This document shows, in pieces, positions 24,040-35,890 of a DNA stretch of 64,000 nucleotides (position 1 is its first letter; each line of letters begins with the position of its first letter). The translations under genes were made by a program, and so were the position numbers. Source of the stretch: Limnoperna fortunei (taxonomy: Eukaryota; Mollusca; Bivalvia; Mytilida; Modiolidae); the NCBI GenBank assembly GCA_944474755.1, contig OX104112.1, positions 16,518,273 to 16,582,272 of the forward strand, given 5' to 3'. A model generated the notes under the pieces. The model worked only from the letters and a program-made list of their open reading frames with translations, was not told where the DNA came from and did no database searches.

Positions 24040-24303
24040 TCAAGCTTTATTCGTATTAACAAGATTTGACGAATATCGCCACTGCAATCTCGGAAGAATA
24101 TTTGACCATATTATTGCAGTCACTGTTAAATAATAAAACACAGTATTTGCCAGTGTTATATCATAAAGAAGATAGCCGCAAGGATTTTTGGGGCTTCCGA
24201 TATCATTTTCCCCGCTATGAATATCTACAGCGTGAGGCAATCCATAACAACACAACAGACCTGAAAAGAGAGGCATAAGATTGCTCCATTGCATCCCACT
24301 CAT
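24040..24303 (-). CDS. Unrecognised 87-residue open frame
   Basis: Minus-strand frame with an ATG, a hydrophobic N-terminal part (LMPLFSGLLCCYGLPHA) that could act as a signal or membrane segment, and a second hydrophobic stretch (VFYYLTVTAIIWSNILP). No family recognised and no neighbouring exon identified. A TTTTCAG within the first codons could instead be a splice acceptor. Confidence 0.2.
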   Translation of the reverse strand: MSGMQWSNLMPLFSGLLCCYGLPHAVDIHSGENDIGSPKNPCGYLLYDITLANTVFYYLTVTAIIWSNILPRLQWRYSSNLVNTNKA

Positions 24304-24561
24304 TCCTACCTAGACGAGGTAGACGCCTTGTCTTTCCATACCAAGGTTCTTTTTAATTGGTCTGTGACATGTGTGATGGTATGCTTCCTTTATTATCGAG
24401 CTCCATACAATCCATACAGTCTTGGTACCTAAAATACTAAAACTGAGGTACATGTATAACATAATATATCGCTGATTTGAGATAGATAGCCAACATCTCT
24501 TGCATTGAATATCTGCATAACTACATCCTGTTTTGGCTAGGTGTGTAGCACCACCTATCAT

Positions 24562-25147
24562 AAATGAGTTTTTATTTATATTTTATGTGTTGTAACCTAA
24601 AATCTTAGAGATGAATGTAATACTGTAACAAATTCTTTTCTTGTAATAGCTTTCCGATTTAAATGACAAAATAATGGGCCTTCAAAGACTGGCATTATTC
24701 GCAAGTAATCGGCAAACAACTTCAATAAAGAAAATGGCGGATTGTCATCTGACTGGATTACAATAACTCACGATCTACCAAGCTAATCCGTTTTTGAATA
24801 TCGTAATTTTACCTTGCACGGTTGATCACATTGACCAAAGCATATGTCAGCTACTTTAATAACTTTATTTCATACTTGTTTGACCACGTAATTTCACTAA
24901 TTCTTAGCAAAGCAGAAAATGCTTATGAAAAGGCAGAAAAAAAACAACAATTTTTCATAATAAGAAGAACATACACGGCTTAAAGCTACTAGAATTTGTC
25001 TAATCCTTTCAATAGTAACAGGAAGACGCAAATCTGGTGCCCATTTAACCTGGTCATGCCCTTCAACTTTTGCTTAACAAGAGATGATTGAGGGTATCGT
25101 CAAAACACATGCATATATTCAAACACATTTAAAATGTCAAATACCCT

Positions 25148-25182
<35 letters not shown>

Positions 25183-25678
25183 CCTTATTCTTTGCAACTA
25201 GAAACTTTAAAACATCTGGTATTATTTTAAAGCGTTTAAAAATCAAAAGGCAACAAAAACAGACAATGATGTAAAAACAAAGCAAATAAAATTTTAAACG
25301 AGAGCACATTCTGTGAAACTAAATATATATAAGAAGTACCGACAAAGTAAAATCTATTTAAAAAATGTTAAAGGCAATTGTACTTTAAAAATTTAAAGCA
25401 CAAAAATGAGAGACAAAAGAGTATTCTGCGTCTAACATATATTCACCAAAAGCTACTCTAAAAATGTATGTCTGAAGTTGTTTCTTAACTTTCGTAATTT
25501 AGATACACTAATATATCATTCATGTTTGTATAGTCGTATATTTTACTATTTTCTATTCAAATGATGAGGGAAGTTGGGTGAACAAGTGGTATAGGCATTA
25601 TTTACTTGTAATTACCATCTATTCGAGACTTATTGCAAGCATGGATTGCCAGTTTCTTGTCGAAGGTCAGGGGATTCC
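24562..25678. other. Intergenic, nothing recognised
   Basis: AT-rich, no gene seen; contains one dinucleotide microsatellite. Confidence 0.4.
25150..25190. repeat. (TA)n microsatellite
   Basis: About 20 uninterrupted TA units. Confidence 0.97.
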
Positions 25679-26216
25679 TCGAATACTTTTGGCCCCGTGC
25701 GGGATCCGGGTGGCTAAAAGAATAGACCGCAGTCGCGCTAGCTTGTCGTAAAAGGCGACTAAATAGCGCCCAGTACCCTGACCGGCGTGTCAGGTCGGTT
25801 TGCCTAAAGACCGACTGGGATGTGTGCCCCAGGTGGTTGAATGGGGTACCCCTGGCAAGCTGGGGTTGTCAGGCCATAATACGGAAAACCTGACCGCAAA
25901 CCATATTAGTGCACCGTGTTGGGAAAAATGCCACGTTCCTCGCACGTTAAAGAACGCTGCTGTAGTATTCGCTATGAGTAGGGATTTCGATCCCGCTACA
26001 GGAGGCTAAATTGCCCGACCCTATCCATCCTCCCATTTGCCAGTGGCAATCTAAAATCCGTTACCCCTATTTTTCCTTGTGTCCCATCCCATTTTCATTC
26101 ATCATCATTTCATGTTCATTTTATCATCCATTTCATGTTCATCGCCTGAATATAGCTGAAATATTGCTGCTCGGGCGTTAAACACCATTAATCAATCAAT
26201 CAATCGAATACTTTTG
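25679..26216 (+). mobile_element. AATC-tailed retroposon, full copy with 13-bp target duplication
   Basis: The body (25692-26203) starts GCCCCGTGCGGGATCCGGGTGG and ends 'tgaatatagctgaaatattgctgctcgggcgttaaacaccatt' followed by AATC units. TCGAATACTTTTG occurs immediately before it (25679-25691) and immediately after the tail (26204-26216), which is direct evidence of insertion by target-primed reverse transcription. The body is GC-richer than its surroundings. A 69-residue open frame inside is not similar to a reverse transcriptase, so the element is non-autonomous. Copies: 28717-29090 and 10540-10840. Confidence 0.92.
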
Positions 26217-26820
26217 TTTCTGCTACAAAAACTAAGACGCCATGATATAGATGAATAATTGTTTCTTATGGAGTTAACCAATGAAAATATTGGGTTTCGT
26301 CTTCTGAAATATGTACATGTAGATGAATGTACGCAGTAAAGCGACAATTAATTACCATGGGGATTTCAAGGATATACATCACCAATAGCCTTGCCATTTG
26401 ACATTGATAGTTGATAGTAATAGTTTGCAGAAGACTAATGTCCTTGCACTATTGACACATGTACAGATTAAAAATTGCGCCGGTGTAAATAAGAAAAGAC
26501 TTTATTTCTATACAATGAATGATATAAAACAGTATTTATATTCCGTTCAATGTTCATGAAACACTACTTTTAAAACGAACCGGTTTTCATATTCAATTGA
26601 GTGCCCAAGCGAAATAAATTATATATTCAATGAAATTTTTTTGGTACACTATTTTGTCAAGTTAATTTTTCTACCCGATTGGTGCACTCAATACTATATC
26701 GGCTGTTAACGATCATACATCGTATATTAATTTAATTATTGTTTATTTAATACAGCACATGTATGTATAAGTATTTAAGGCAACGTATTATAAGACATAA
26801 GTCGCTAAGTAGTTTGCGTA
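26217..26820. other. 3' flank of the TRIM-like gene
   Basis: AT-rich, with no gene. It contains minus-strand AATAAA hexamers at 26742-26747 and 26501-26506. Confidence 0.5.
26742..26747 (-). promoter_or_regulatory. Candidate polyadenylation signal AATAAA
   Basis: TTTATT on the plus strand, about 75 nt downstream of the TRIM-like stop codon on the minus strand. A second candidate sits at 26501-26506. Confidence 0.4.
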
Positions 26821-28473
26821 TTACAAACATGAAAACACGTCAACCGTCTTTCCATAATCATTTGTCACAAACATACGGTCATAATTTTTACTAAATGCCA
26901 GACCGTAAGGATTACTAATTTTCCTGGTATTGTCCAATATGATGTCAATGGCAATCCTTTCCGCTGAAAGTCTATGGATGTTATTTGTGCTATAACAGGC
27001 AATGTACAGGTTACCGCCCCTGTCAGTAACCACAGCTTGAGGTGCTTTGAAGTTTTCAGGTGTACATGTAGAACGTAATTCACCAGTGATATTAAAACAT
27101 CCTACTTTTATATTGTCAGTAAAGTAGATACTATCCTCAGGACCCGGATGTAGGTAGAAGATTGTACCTACGCATGGTACAGAGAGTGTAGTTGTAAGCT
27201 TCCCTTGCTTATTTAGGGTGTAAATCTTCCCATCTCCACCAACATAAATTTTAAAACCAACAACAGCAATACCGTAACAAACATCAGGAACAGAATGAAG
27301 ACGACCGGTCTTCAGTGTTTTTATGTCAATAAACTGAATTGATGACTTCCATGGAAGCGATACTACAGCTTTGCATTCACCTGGTATAATTGCAACATTC
27401 CATGGGGGACTAGATAATGTACAGTACTGTATGTACTCACCACGTTCGTTGTATACCAGTAACTTGGTGCTATAACGGTTACATAGTAGCAACTGGTTGT
27501 CGTCTGTCACGGCAATACTGGTTACACAGACACGATCAGTAGATTTTATATCAAATTTAAAGTCAAACTTAAACTGTGTTGGCAACCGATTTATTGTCGG
27601 TAAATCTTGGGCATGTTTAGATTTAGTTGATTTATATTTGATCGGACATGGAATAGACTTAATGTGTACTGACCCGAAAGATTCAATCATAGGTGATTGA
27701 TGGAACCAAAGTTTAAAGGTAAACGTCGATGCAATAATTTCTTGTATTTAAATATCGTAGTCCGAAACTTTTCATTTGTATGAGTTTAACAAAATAAATA
27801 GTTGGTTCTCCAAACCATGCTCTGACGCAATATTCAATTTACTGGTAACCTCGTCCATAGACACTATCATTTTCGATAATATGGCCTTGTCGGATTTGAT
27901 TTTATTTTCACATTTTGACTTTAAAGCTTTCATATCTGAGATAACATTTCTTTCAAGATCATCAAGGTGTAATAATATTTTAGATTTAATATGAGAAACG
28001 TTTCTCAGTATGACGGCTTCTTCATCCTCCAGATTCTTTAAATTTTCATCTCGGTTCTTTATAAGCTTTTCCAAAGTTTCACGAATGCTGTATGTGGTAC
28101 TATATAAATCTTCCAGCATCGGTGACCTTTGTACTCCATTTGAGGCATCGTCTACATGAACAATGTGTTCACAATTCATGTGTGTTTCTGTCATGCAGAC
28201 ACGACAGCATAAACAATCATGTTCCACACAAAAAAAATCAAGCACAACTTTTTCGTGTTTTGCACAGGAATTTTGCACAAATAATGTTTCTAGCGGTAGC
28301 GATCTGGAATCAATTAAATTATGAGAGGATAAAGATTTGAATACATTATGGGAACTCACACAGTCGATACAGAGATTATATTCACAATCAGTGCAATACT
28401 TTATTGCCGCTACGAGTGACAGTTGTTTACGAAAGCAAATATCACAATTAGGCTGAGACAACGCCATTATTTC
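26821..28473 (-). pseudogene. B-box / coiled-coil / NHL (TRIM-like) gene interrupted by two in-frame stops
   Basis: Single large exon. The acceptor ATGTTTCAG|GA (AG at 28475-28474) precedes the likely start ATG at 28467 (MALSQPNC). A first B-box has C-x2-C-x13-C-x2-C-x4-C-x2-C-x3-H-x8-H (residues 8-49). A second B-box runs from CAKHEKVVLDFFC to HMNCEHIVH, followed by about 100 residues of coiled coil. No RING is present. The C-terminal half (from about residue 330) has NHL-type six-bladed propeller repeats, e.g. PQAVVTDRGGNLYIACY and NPYGLAFSKNYDRMFVTND. The halves are in the same frame, but TGA at 27774-27772 and TAA at 27750-27748, 24 bp apart, interrupt it; homologous-looking residues lie between and after the stops. 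No GT-AG intron would remove them neatly. Probably a young pseudogene; a 231-residue truncated protein is also possible. Confidence 0.85.
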
Positions 28474-28707
28474 CTGAAACATAATTAATAAGATAATAAT
28501 TATTAAATGGTTTACAAAGTTAAGAACTTACTTTTAGTTTCTACAACTAATTTTAATTTGAAATCTAAAATTTGTCTTTCACGATGATTTAATAAACAGA
28601 TATACAAATGAGTAGTTATCGTACTAAGTTTTTAAAAAATGAGCATTTTTCCCTTTACGTACATTGATCCACAATGTCTGACATGTTCCGAAAAAATTTG
28701 AACCATG
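28474..28707. other. Upstream intron or 5' region of the TRIM-like gene
   Basis: AT-rich sequence right of the splice acceptor on the minus strand; no 5' exon identified. Confidence 0.35.
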
Positions 28708-29099
28708 ATCACTGATGTTGCAGCCCAGCGCGTCCCCGGGTGGCGGATAGGGGAGACCCTCTCGTTTGGGGGTTGTCAGGTCATAATACGGAAAGCCTGA
28801 CCGCGGACCGTAGTGGGTAACGTGTTTGGAGAGTCCCACGCTCCTTGCACAATAAAGACCCATTTTGTAGATTTCGAAAAAGAGTAGGCTCATTGTAGCC
28901 GCTACAAAAGGCTAAATTTTCGCCCCTACCCAAAACGCCATACTTTTCCAGTGACAGTCAAAATTGTATTCCCTGTGACCCATCCCAACCCCATTTTCCG
29001 TTGATTTATTGTTTGTTAACTTGTTCCCGTCCTGAATTTAGCTGAAATACTGCTCGCCTGACGTAAAGCAGACATCCAATCAACCAATCAATCACTGAT
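28708..29099 (+). mobile_element. AATC-tailed retroposon, 5'-truncated copy with 9-bp target duplication
   Basis: The body 28717-29090 matches the element at 25692-26203 from its middle onward ('ggttgtcaggtcataatacgg', 'cctgaccgcggaccgtagtg', 'ctccttgcac', 'ctacaaaaggctaaatt'). It ends in degenerate AATC units. ATCACTGAT flanks it on both sides (28708-28716, 29091-29099). The two copies bracket the TRIM-like gene in the same orientation. Confidence 0.88.
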
Positions 29100-32040
29100 A
29101 TCAATACTTTTTCTAGTAATCGAGCTTGCGTTCAATTTGCTAACACTTTAAACAATATTGACGTACTTTTCATAGCAGACTCGCAAGTCTACAAATTATA
29201 AAAATAGCCGCGGGTTTTATCACGTCGTGGTAAAGCGTTCGCCAGTAACAAGTAAGAAACATTGTTTAATTTTAATGTTTATAAATGATAAGTACAAGTC
29301 GTATGAAATCTGAGCAGAGAAAGAATGTCATATACAGTTTACAATTGTTTCATTACTGAATTTTATCAGGTCTCGTGCTTAAGTTACACGAATGTTTCGT
29401 CATTATCTTTTTATTGGACTTAAATGAGTAAGAGCTATGAACTGCTTTAGTGAAGACGTAAAAGTAAATGACGCGTATTCGCAATTACATATTAAAATTT
29501 TTCTAACAATAATCACTATCTACATCAACTACACTGTAGAATATGTGTCAAATATATCCCTTACATTTTGTTTTTAATTTTCACTAGTTTTTATAATTTG
29601 GATGACTATTACTTAATTGATAACAAATTAAGTAAAACTGTATCTTACAAGATCAGAAAAAAATTATTTCACTTTTCATCTTATTCATACCAGCTAACAA
29701 AGAGAAAACATATATTTACCTGTCGCTATTACTGAAAGAACCAAAATAATTGCACCATATTGGTCTACAGCTAAATATGAGTTATATTTCTGTTTTTTAT
29801 ATTTATTGAACACTGTTCAAGCCTTACAAACAGAACAAACCCACGTATTATGAACTGTTAATGCACATGATATGAACAAAATATCAGAAGATATTTAATG
29901 AATGCACTTTAATTGCATTTAGCGCTCATTATACTATTGATCGTTCTAATTTATCATGGGGTTCAATATGGCTCGTTGCCAAACGACTAAGGTAGTTAGT
30001 TATCAACTAATCTGAGGATTGTGTAATGGTTTTACTGCGGTAAGAGTTCTAACTTGATAGTCCGGATTCCTCTCCCAATAAAAACTGAAAATATAGCTAA
30101 ACAAAATTTAACCACATTCGCCGCGAAATATTTTACATGCCGCTTTGTCCACAAACAGTTCAAACTGTTTATTGAGCCTTGAATCAACATATTTAGATAG
30201 AATAAACGTGTTATTTAGGCAACTACATTTTGATAAATAAAACATTCTAATTGTTTTACATTCAGTTGGGTCGAAAAGAACTGATCAATTCGTCTCTCTA
30301 CAGCTTTTGTCAGCACTTAACTGACAAAAACTGAATAACATGGACTATTCTCTGAATTTGATTTATTTTGTTTTGGTTTTGCATCTCTTAGATTACAAAA
30401 ATCATTAACAGAATACCACGAATATACCATCTAACTATAAAAGACAATGAATACTAAACGTAAAATATAACAACATAAGGTAAATACAAACAATAAAATG
30501 AATATTGGATTTCCATGCTAACAGTTTTTCTTCATAACTGAATTATGCAAACATTTATACTTTTGACAAAATTGAAACTAGTGTAAATTTATGACATTAA
30601 TCGATTGGATCTAAATTGAAGAAAAGCTTTAAACACACTATAGCGGTTCATGCCACCTCTTAACGAACGTAACTTTGTGAATGAACAAATAACATAAATT
30701 GAATCGTTAACTTTTCAGCAGTTAGAATTTCCCTTATATCAAATTAAATTATAGTTAATCACATGACTTAATGTTTGATAAGTAAAACCCTATTCTGCGT
30801 AGAATTGAATCCCGAATGCGCTTTTTGATGATAAACAAAACTGAGAACATTTTAACGCGTTTTTAATTTGTATATATGGAAAGCTTGTTTTAAATCTCAA
30901 AATACTATTTATCAGTTAAGCGATTAAAGTTAAGTTTATGAACCTAAAATGTACAGTAAGTTGGTTGCTTATTTGTTAAACGAACAAGTTCAATTGCAAA
31001 TAGAAAAAAAACAGTACATGAAATGACAATTGACTTTAACATTAGTTATTTAAAAACCATCATATGTAACGGATTGTGTTGCTTTTTTCTATATATCCCG
31101 TTTTCTCTTTCTCTATCATTTTTTACTTTTTTCGGAATGGGTTGGTTAGTGGTGTCGGTTTTTTTCACAACGACAGGCAAACTTGACTACTGGTATACGG
31201 AGCAAATTAAAGGAATAAAATAATTGTTATTAATGATCAAGTCTTCCGGTTAACATTTGAAAGGTTTTCCACGTGTATTTATCATTAAATAATGTGCGAT
31301 GAAATTAAAAATCATAACATAAAAAGCATTGAAAAGTTTAAATCAATTCGTCAAAGTAAGTTAATACTGTCAACCAAAAAAAATACTCATAATAAAGCCA
31401 AAAACTAGGACATGCTTGTTGACATTAAAAAAGTCATCCTATATAAAAATTACAATTAGAAAGGTTTGACTTTTCAATTAATAATTATACGCATATTTAT
31501 TTTGGTTGTAATTATTGCGGCTTAATTTGTCTAAATTTACTCACAATTATTTATGAAATATTTTACAACAAACATCAGTTCAATATCTTAAAAATAAAAG
31601 ATAAACAATTTGGATGCAATATGTTTTTTTTTCATTCAGAGGGTTCAAACAATATAAACTTTACCGTACACAAGTTAGGACATTGCGATAAAGATCTTTT
31701 TACGTTCCTGTATTATGTTCTAGTTAAACTCCCTTTAAATGTTACTTAAACTTGTCATGTCATGTCCTCATGCACATCCATGACTGTGAACCATTAATAA
31801 AACTACAAGCTTATAGGTTATAACTTTGTGGTAGATATATTTTCTAAATTATTTGCTTAAACTAAGCACACTAAGAAGAGTAACATGCGGAAAGTGTTTC
31901 TGTGAACCTCCCAAATGTACTCGTATTTATTAATAAAATATTTTAGGGAGAAATATATGGTTATATCTTTATAAATAATAACGTTCAAAGTCAAAAATGA
32001 ATGCAACATGTTTTATTTTAACTTAAGGAAGGTCTAAACG
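29100..32040. other. Long intergenic stretch, nothing firm recognised
   Basis: Very AT-rich. A degraded SINE 3' end ('ctcccaataaaaactgaaaatatagct') lies at about 30070-30105 and a 9-bp hairpin (TTTTGTCAG) at 30305-30329. The open frame 31023-31223 is hydrophobic and has no support. Confidence 0.4.
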
Positions 32041-32765
32041 TTATACTTTGAGGTTATTACTTTGCGATATTTGTTATCTGTATTATTTACTAGAGATTGT
32101 CATTCAAGCAAAAATAACCCCTAAACAATGTTTTAAGAAAAAGCATTTCTTTATCTATAAAAATAACAAAGGTCAAAAACTTAGGAGGTGACCTTGACCT
32201 TTGCAAAGTCACAACTGTCATAAATGCATTTGGTGAAGACCGCATGAATCTGCTATCAATACTTTAACGAGTTATTTATGAAAACCAATAATCAATTTAA
32301 TGGGCAATAAGTCGTTTAAAATAAAGTTAAATCCTTTCCCTCTACATGAATCTAAAGTGTGCTTCTAAAAAACCATTATTTTACCACATAATACACTTTT
32401 TTATTAATCTTTTATTGTTTCAAAGGATTAAAAATTACAACCACATGTCAAAATATGGAACATGACCTTTGACATTTGATATCATTTTTTCAAGGTCAAA
32501 GGTCATGAGAGTCTCCATGCATCTTTTATCAATAGTTAGATCATGAGTTATTTATGAAAACCAATAAACAATTAGCCTTATGGAAGATAACTTCTATAAA
32601 ATAAGTAAATGTTTGACCTTTTAAGGGACAAAATAGCGCTTTATTGAGGTAACGTTTTTCCCCGAATACGTGTTAATATATCTTTTACTGTTTCAGATAG
32701 GTATTAATAACAAACAAATGTGAAAATGTAGCAAGTGACATTTTACCCTTGACCTTGTGTCCATT
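32041..32765. repeat. ~300-bp diverged tandem repeat rich in AGGTCA words
   Basis: Three diverged units share 'gagttatttatgaaaaccaataa' (about 32270 and 32549), 'aggtcaaa' and 'gaccttgacctttg' blocks and 'tttttattaatcttttattgtttca'-like words. They include AAGGTCAAAGGTCA at about 32494-32507 and TGACCTTGACCTTTG at about 32189. Family known in bivalve intergenic DNA. No protein frame. Confidence 0.6.
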
Positions 32766-33594
32766 TTTAATGTTAAATACTTGAGGGTAAATGGGGACTT
32801 CCCCTTTTTTTCCATTTCTGTATCCCTTTTGGATCATCTTAGATTTATTTGCATGTTACATATACAATGGGCAGTCACGTGATTTAGTGCCCTCACACTT
32901 AAGATATTTTAAATATTGAAGTTATTTATTTCTTTGATGTAATGAGGGTTTATTTTACGTGCCACTTATATTGATTTCATGATAAAGTTTAATTTTAAAG
33001 GGATAAAATAAAGACCTTCAACGATAACGATGGTAAATTATTAATGCACGTAGATAACTTAACCCTTTTGACAAGTATTCTGCGTATTTTATTTGTTCCG
33101 TTTAAAAAATTATCTTTAGAATTAAATGAATGTATCGTTAACTATGCATCAACATTCTTAAACTAGTCTTAGGACCTGTAATAAGCAAATATGTTTTAAA
33201 CAATTGATATAAATAAAGTGGCAGTGACAGAATGTTAATAAAACACATTTTAGCCTCTATTACATACATCTGCCAGTCAAGAAATTGTTTGAGGGTTGAT
33301 TTGAATTGCACAAAGATTGATGAAGTTATCGTATATAAAGAAGGGATGGGCATGTAGATAAGAAGGGAAAAAAGTCCCAGAGAATTAATGCAAAAAAACC
33401 TTTTTAGTATAAAATTGTTGTTTTAAAATCACACAAAGGGTGATGACATGTACAAGTGAGTCAGGCCAAATTTTACTGTCGTTATAATCCGAAGTTAGTT
33501 TTGTGATTTGTCGGATTAACGGCAGAATTCAGTCATATTGCTCATAATGTAGCAAATAAAAAAATCTAACTTCGGTCTATTTATACAAAATTTA
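32766..33594. other. Intergenic, nothing recognised
   Basis: AT-rich, no supported gene. Confidence 0.4.
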
Positions 33595-35060
33595 AACACA
33601 GAAGTCGCCCAAAATCCCCATGGATAGTATTGCGCTTCTACTCAGGACATTAAAATGTACATATACATCAAATTTCATTAAAATCGGACAACGTTGAAAA
33701 TTTGACGCGTTTTTAGCGGCCATTTTGAAACTCCACAAACATTTTGAATTTGGAGTTCCACTCGGGACACTTAAATCTACCTCCACTTCAAATTTTGTTG
33801 CAATCGGAGCACGTTAAATGTCACCGAAATCGCATAACGTTGACAATTATACACGTTTTTAGCGGCCATTTTGAAACCCGACGTCGGAGAAAAATTCAAA
33901 GGCAGAGTTTCACTCGAAATACTAACTTCTACCTCCATACCAAATTTCGTTGAAATCGGACTACTGGAAAATTTTTGCCATTTTTGGTTTTGTCGTCAAG
34001 TGGCGGCAATTTTCAAAATTCTGACTATTCACAGCACCTCTCAATATGTCGACCTACAACTTTGCCAAGTTTCATTCGATTCTATTAAGGCGTCTTTGAG
34101 AAATGTGTCGGACAAGTTCATGGTCTAGGAGAAGTGGAAACCGAAATAAAAATAATAAGAAAAATAATAAGAAAAAGAAATGGTGCAAAAACAATAAGTC
34201 GCCAAAACTTTGTTTTGGGCGACTTGATAATAATTAAACATGATTATGATCTTATGGATCATAACTGGCTCCCAAACGACCCGTGTGGACTCTCGAATTC
34301 AGATATCCATTCACAGCAACTTTATGTTCCACAAAACCAAGTTTTGTGCAAATCGGAGCATTTTTCTGTTTTGTCGGCCATCTTGGATTCAAAATGGCTG
34401 CCATAGGAAGTCTACATGTGCGTCATATGGTGCGGTATCACATACTGTACTTATATTCCAATTTGTATCGAAATCCGTTAACTTTTGGATTTTTGAGGAT
34501 TTATTATCATTTTCAAAATGGCCGCCATGATCAAATTCAAATTTTGATGACTAACATCTGATCACAACATGGTAATCTACCTAAAAACCAAGTTACGTGC
34601 GATTCCGATCATTCTGAATTTTTGGCGGCCATCTTGGATTCAAAATGGCTGCCATAAAAAGTCAACATATGCGTCATATGGTGTGGTATAACATACTTTA
34701 CTTATATTCCAATTTTCGTTCGAAATCCGTTAACCTTTGCATTTTTAAGGATTTTTTGCATTTTTAAAATGGCCGCCATTTCAAGATGGCCACCAATTTA
34801 AAAATTTTAAACCTTAAAGGCACCACTTCAAATCATGACTTATTTTTGTGTGTGAAGTTTCATGTCGATCCAATTTACGGCCTATAAGAAACGGAGCAAA
34901 AACAATATGTCTCCCAAACGAAAATAATAATAATTAAACATGATTATGATCTTATGGATCATAACTGGCTCCCAAACGACCCCCGTGGACACTAGAGTTC
35001 AGACATCCATTCACAGCAACTTTATCTACCAGGAAACCAAGAGCATTTTGAATTTTTGGC
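33595..35060. repeat. Compound repeat block with 'gcggccattttgaa' units
   Basis: The left part (about 33620-33985) has three units of about 150 bp sharing 'cactcgggacactt', 'ctacctccac', 'aaatttcgttgaaatcgga' and 'gtttttagcggccattttgaaac'. A hairpin with AAGTCGCC / GGCGACTT arms sits at 34196-34225. The segment 34227-34347 recurs at 34927-35043 (including 'aacatgattatgatcttatggatcataactggctcccaaacgacc'), and within that interval 34350-34530 recurs at about 34610-34780. The overlapping open frames here are repeat-derived. Confidence 0.75.
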
Positions 35061-35089
35061 CAATCAGAATTCCTTGGTTATATTGAAAC

Positions 35090-35350
35090 TACATAAAATT
35101 CGGTTGAGTAGTTTTAGGGGAGTTAATGCGAAAACCATGATTATTGAGGATTACTGAAAATTCCTCAGTTCAAAGAGCCATAACTAACATATAAATTTAG
35201 GAATCAACAGTTCCTGATAATAAGCACTACATATATGGTGTACTAGTTACATACCAAGTTTCATAAAATTTTGCATAGTACTGAGTAGTTTCAGAGGATT
35301 TGTGCTGACAAGATAATTAATGGGTATTTTCAGCACATTTCTAAGTTCAA
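35090..35350. repeat. ~165-bp diverged tandem pair
   Basis: The pair 'tgagtagttttaggggagtt...cctcagttcaaagagccataa' and 'tgagtagtttcagaggattt...tctaagttcaaagggccaaaa' repeats once. A 'gtggcggatccaaaatttcgaaaaggggggc' segment follows, a kind common in molluscan intergenic DNA. Confidence 0.6.
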
Positions 35351-35774
35351 AGGGCCAAAATAAGTTAGTGGCGGATCCAAAATTTCGAAAAGGGGGGCAC
35401 TGACTGGCCAAGGGGGCCACTTTGGTCATGCTTCAATGATTTCCTATATAACAAACCAAATTTTGCCGTCAAAAGGGAGAGCCCCCTCTGAATCCACCCC
35501 ACAAAAAATTCCGTTTTACATGTACATTTTTGTTTCTTGATTTGTAAAATCAAGATGTTATTATAAACTGAATTCATTTGATAAAATAACAAAATAAAGC
35601 CTATAAATTTGATTTTTTTTAACAAAACCATGTTGAACAAGTCATTCGTTGACAAATATGTCGACTGTTAAATCACCAAATAAACATAATAGCACGTGGC
35701 TACGTTTATATAAGAATCATTCTGATTGGTAGACGATTATGTTACACACAATTTGATTGGTTATTACCATATAT

Positions 35775-35890
35775 TGAATTTCGAATTTCGAATCTCGAAT
35801 CTCGAGTTTCGAATCTCGAATCTCGAATTTCGAATTTTGAATCTCGAATTTCGAGTTTCGAATCTTGAATCTCGAATTTCGAATATCGAA
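35775..35890. repeat. Heptamer tandem repeat (TCGAATY)n
   Basis: About 16 units of a 7-bp word (TTCGAAT / CTCGAAT / CTCGAGT). The word is nearly palindromic, so both strands look similar and the array can fold on itself. It encodes DSKFEIRN-like shadow peptides on the minus strand. Confidence 0.93.

Noticed and set aside
27772..27994. Plus-strand frames opposite the TRIM-like and GTPase exons (27497-27700, 27776-27994, 16481-16735, 14588-14869)
   Set aside because: Shadows of minus-strand coding exons or SINE sequence.
26821..28482. Two separate genes, a B-box protein and an NHL protein
   Set aside because: They are in the same frame, 27 codons apart, and the order B-box, coiled coil, NHL is that of one well-known bivalve protein type. 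The in-frame stops are a better explanation.
34134..34561. Three overlapping plus-strand frames of 90-96 codons
   Set aside because: They lie in a multi-copy repeat, overlap each other in different frames and show no domain.
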